Part shown: piece after piece, positions 61,509-64,000 of the stretch
How the letters are laid out: every line of letters starts with the position of its first letter
Numbering within the stretch: position 1 is the stretch's first letter
Assembly: GCF_003865015.1 (NCBI RefSeq)
Contig: NZ_BHVV01000002.1
Location: 124,001 to 188,000 of the forward strand
Origin: Sulfurisoma sediminicola
Lineage (GTDB): Bacteria; Pseudomonadota; Gammaproteobacteria; Burkholderiales; Rhodocyclaceae
Direction: 5' to 3'
Length of the DNA: 64,000 bases
Translations under genes and position numbers: made by a program
The notes under the pieces: generated by a model
Seen by the model: the letters and a program-made list of their open reading frames with translations, nothing else
What the model was told of the DNA's origin: nothing
The model's database searches: none

Positions 61509-63451
61509 GCTGGAACACTCCCGGCGGCGAGTTTTTCGGCCCTGACCCTGACCCTGAGGCGGTAACGGCGGTCGGAGGCGGCGATCAGGCCGCCCAGCGC
61601 CATCAGCAGGCAGCCACCCCAGATCCAGTCGACGAAGGGTTTGTAATAGACGCGCACCGCCCAGGCCTGGCCTTCGAGCGGCTCGCCGAGCGAGACATAG
61701 ACGTCGCGGGTGAGCCCGGCGTCGATCGCGGCCTCGGTCATCGGCATCTGCGAGGTGAAGTAGTTGCGCTTCTCGGGGTGGAGCACCTTGTCTACCTTGC
61801 CGCCGACGATCAGCTCGACGTCGCCGCGCATGGCCTTGTAGTTCGGCCCGGGCACCTCCTTCACGCCGAGGAAGCGGAAGGTGTAGCGGTCGACGCTCAC
61901 GGTGTCGCCCGGCTCCATGCGCACGTCCTTCTCGACCTGGTAGCCGCCGACGAGGGTGACGCCGACGACGAACACGGCGATGCCAAGATGGGCGAGCTGC
62001 ATGCCCCAGTAGGCGCGCGGCGGTGTTCCCGTCCGCAGGCGCTCGCGGATCTGCACGACGGCACCGACGACGATCCACAATGCCAGCATCAGGCCCATCG
62101 CAACCAGTGGCGACCAGGGGCCCATGGCGAGCGGCAGCAGCGCGCCGCCGACTGCGGCAACGACGAAGGCCAGCGCGAGCTGCTTGGCCATGTCCTTGAC
62201 GTCCGCATGTTTCCAGCGTGCGATCGGCCCCACCGCCATCAGGAACAGCAGCGGCACCATGATGGGCACGAACACCGCGTTGAAGTAGGGCGGACCGACC
62301 GAGATCTTGCCCATGTTGAGGGCATCGAGCAGCAGCGGGTAGAGCGTGCCGAGCAGCACGCTGCCGCAGGCGACCACCAGCAGCACGTTGTTGAGCAGCA
62401 GCAGCGTTTCGCGCGATATCAGGGCGAAGGCGCCGCCGAGGCTTACCTTGGGTGCGCGCCAGGCGAACAGCGTCAGCGAACTGCCGACCACCGCGGCAAG
62501 GAAGACCAGGATGAACACGCCGCGCTTGGGGTCGGTGGCAAAGGCATGGACCGAGGTCAGCACGCCGGAGCGCACGAGGAAGGTGCCGAGCAGCGACAGC
62601 GAGAAAGCGGCGATCGCCAGCAGCACGGTCCAGTTCTTGAAGCTGCCGCGCTTCTCGGTCACCGCCAGCGAGTGGATCAGCGCGGTGCCGACCAGCCAGG
62701 GCATGAAGGAGGCGTTCTCGACCGGGTCCCAGAACCACCAGCCGCCCCAGCCCAGTTCGTAGTAGGCCCACCACGAGCCGAGCGCGATGCCCAGCGTCAG
62801 GAAGATCCATGCCGCCGTGGTCCATGGCCGCGACCAGCGCGCCCAGGCGGCGTCGAGGCGTCCCGAGATCAGCGCGGCGAGCGCGAAGGCGAAGGCGACC
62901 GAGAAGCCGACATAACCCATGTAGAGCATCGGCGGGTGGAAGACCAGCCCCGGGTCCTGCAGCAGCGGGTTGAGGTCGCGACCGTCCTCGGCCCCCGGCA
63001 GCAGGCGCTCGAAGGGATTCGAGGTGAAGAGGATGAAAGCGAGGAAGCCGACAGCGATGAGACCGAGCACGGCGAGCACGCGCGCCACCATGGTGTCGGG
63101 CAGCGAGCGCGACGCTTGCGCGACGGCGACGGTCCAGCCGACCAGCATCATCACCCATAGCAGCAATGAGCCCTCGTGGCCGCCCCAGACGCCGGCGATG
63201 CGATACATCGTCGGCAGCAGTGAATTCGAATGCTGGGCGACGTAGACCACCGAGAAGTCGTTGGCGTAGAAGGCCCAGGTCAGGCAGCCGAAGCTGAAGG
63301 CGACGAGCAGGAACTGCACCTGCGCCGCAGGGCGCGCCAGCGCGATCCAGGCGGCGTTGCCGCGTTGTGCGCCGATGAGGGGAAGAATGCCGAGGATCAG
63401 TGCGACCGGCAGGGCGACGATGAGAGCGAAGTGGCCGAGTTCGGGGATCAT
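61505..63451 (-). CDS. ccmF: Heme lyase CcmF
   Basis: A 648-residue polytopic membrane protein that ligates heme to apocytochrome c. The WWD heme-handling motif is [19 protein letters not shown]. Other features are the [11 protein letters not shown] region, [20 protein letters not shown] and about 14 hydrophobic helices, plus a periplasmic domain near the C-terminus. The start overlaps the ccmE stop by four bases. Confidence 0.95.
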   Translation of the reverse strand: MIPELGHFALIVALPVALILGILPLIGAQRGNAAWIALARPAAQVQFLLVAFSFGCLTWAFYANDFSVVYVAQHSNSLLPTMYRIAGVWGGHEGSLLLWVMMLVGWTVAVAQASRSLPDTMVARVLAVLGLIAVGFLAFILFTSNPFERLLPGAEDGRDLNPLLQDPGLVFHPPMLYMGYVGFSVAFAFALAALISGRLDAAWARWSRPWTTAAWIFLTLGIALGSWWAYYELGWGGWWFWDPVENASFMPWLVGTALIHSLAVTEKRGSFKNWTVLLAIAAFSLSLLGTFLVRSGVLTSVHAFATDPKRGVFILVFLAAVVGSSLTLFAWRAPKVSLGGAFALISRETLLLLNNVLLVVACGSVLLGTLYPLLLDALNMGKISVGPPYFNAVFVPIMVPLLFLMAVGPIARWKHADVKDMAKQLALAFVVAAVGGALLPLAMGPWSPLVAMGLMLALWIVVGAVVQIRERLRTGTPPRAYWGMQLAHLGIAVFVVGVTLVGGYQVEKDVRMEPGDTVSVDRYTFRFLGVKEVPGPNYKAMRGDVELIVGGKVDKVLHPEKRNYFTSQMPMTEAAIDAGLTRDVYVSLGEPLEGQAWAVRVYYKPFVDWIWGGCLLMALGGLIAASDRRYRLRVRVRAEKLAAGSVPA

Positions 63452-63885
63452 TTGAGGGTCTTCTGCGCTTTCTGCGCCTGGTCAACTGCGTCCTTGGCCG
63501 CTGGCGGCATGTAGTTCTCGTCGTGCTTGGCCAGCACCTCGCTGGCGGTGAATCTGCCGTCGGTGCCCAGCTTGCCCTGCACTACGGCCCCCTTGCCTTC
63601 CTTGAATAGGTCGGGGAGGATGCCGGTGTAGGACACGGGAATTTCCTTCACGGTGTCGGTGACGACGAAGTTCACCGTGACGCCGTCGCGCTTGATGCTG
63701 CCCTCCCTGACCATGCCGCCGATGCGGAAGGCCTTGTCCTTCGGTGCCTTGCCGGCGGCGACTTCGCTCGGCGTGACATAGAGGGCGATGTTGGAGTCGA
63801 GGGCGTTGAGCACCAGGGCCGCGGCGATGCCGATGGCGGCGAGGCCGCCGGCGATGATGGCGATGCGTTTGTGACGTGGTTTCAT
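63448..63885 (-). CDS. ccmE: Heme chaperone CcmE
   Basis: A 145-residue periplasmic heme chaperone anchored by one N-terminal helix ([19 protein letters not shown]). The covalent heme-binding His lies in [12 protein letters not shown]. The OB-fold region has [16 protein letters not shown] and [16 protein letters not shown]. The ATG overlaps the ccmD stop by four bases. Confidence 0.95.
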   Translation of the reverse strand: MKPRHKRIAIIAGGLAAIGIAAALVLNALDSNIALYVTPSEVAAGKAPKDKAFRIGGMVREGSIKRDGVTVNFVVTDTVKEIPVSYTGILPDLFKEGKGAVVQGKLGTDGRFTASEVLAKHDENYMPPAAKDAVDQAQKAQKTLK

Positions 63886-64000
63886 GATTGCTGGCTCTCT
63901 ATTTCATCGGCGAGGCGTTCGCGGCGGAGCGAGCTGAGGATGTCGCGGTTGCGCTTGCTGACAAGGAGGGGCTCGATCACCATGGCCGCGGCGCAGACGC
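63882..64000 (-). CDS. ccmD: Heme exporter protein CcmD, C-terminal part
   Basis: The minus-strand frame ending in the ATGA overlap with ccmE translates to at least 38 residues, including [19 protein letters not shown] and ending [10 protein letters not shown] hydrophobic segment followed by a charged helix and the position directly before ccmE fit CcmD, a small membrane protein that works with CcmABC. The N-terminus lies beyond the window. The open frame is too short to stand alone without this context. Confidence 0.75.
   Translation of the reverse strand, partial: VCAAAMVIEPLLVSKRNRDILSSLRRERLADEIESQQS

Overview
The window is GC-rich, densely packed chromosomal DNA from a betaproteobacterium, most likely a Rhodocyclales-type denitrifier. 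That placement is an inference. It rests on the type IV pilus chemotaxis cluster next to thiD-thiE-hemL, the DUF3460 gene after spoT, the inactive dihydroorotase paired with pyrB, and the nap and ccm gene sets. No rRNA, prophage, integrase, IS transposase or CRISPR array was seen. There is one tRNA gene, Gly-CCC.

Layout: 1-2144 holds an epimerase tail, hemJ and an rlmL-like methyltransferase. A MITE-like inverted-repeat element (2144-2512) precedes pilU and pilT (2547-4849, minus). yggS-proC-yggT-yggU follow (4907-7398, plus). The pyrimidine operon yqgE-ruvX-pyrR-pyrB-pyrC' (7377-11120, minus) has overlapping or nearly abutting genes. After phrB comes the twitching-motility chemosensory operon pilG-pilH-pilI-pilJ-chpA (12582-21559, minus), in which pilI is broken by one extra base in an 8-base C run. 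Thiamine and tetrapyrrole genes thiD-thiE-hemL follow, then corA, mtgA, aroE, tonB-like, an RNase II homologue, yqiA and uppP.

The most unusual segment is 32069-35897. It encodes an outer-membrane TPR-barrel protein resembling Slam/DUF560 (type XI secretion) translocators, then a secreted FecR-domain protein whose C-terminal half resembles the TbpB-type barrel of Slam cargo, then a second secreted FecR protein. I propose a translocator-cargo system with a FecR headpiece. The fold assignments come from motif reading and are unconfirmed.

From 35948 to 52593 come housekeeping genes: a lipoprotein, thiC, mutY, purT, tRNA-Gly, thiS-thiG, trmB, hemW, rdgB, rph, a PP2C phosphatase and kinase pair, yicC, a small outer-membrane barrel, gmk, rpoZ, spoT and DUF3460.

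The last part is a respiratory module. The periplasmic nitrate reductase operon napDAGHB (plus) has a symmetric FNR/DNR-type box placed at -41.5 from a predicted start. Convergent to it, on the minus strand, lie ccmD-E-F-G-H-I, napC and napF. The cytochrome c maturation genes thus sit beside the multiheme cytochromes NapB and NapC that need them. The window ends inside ccmD.
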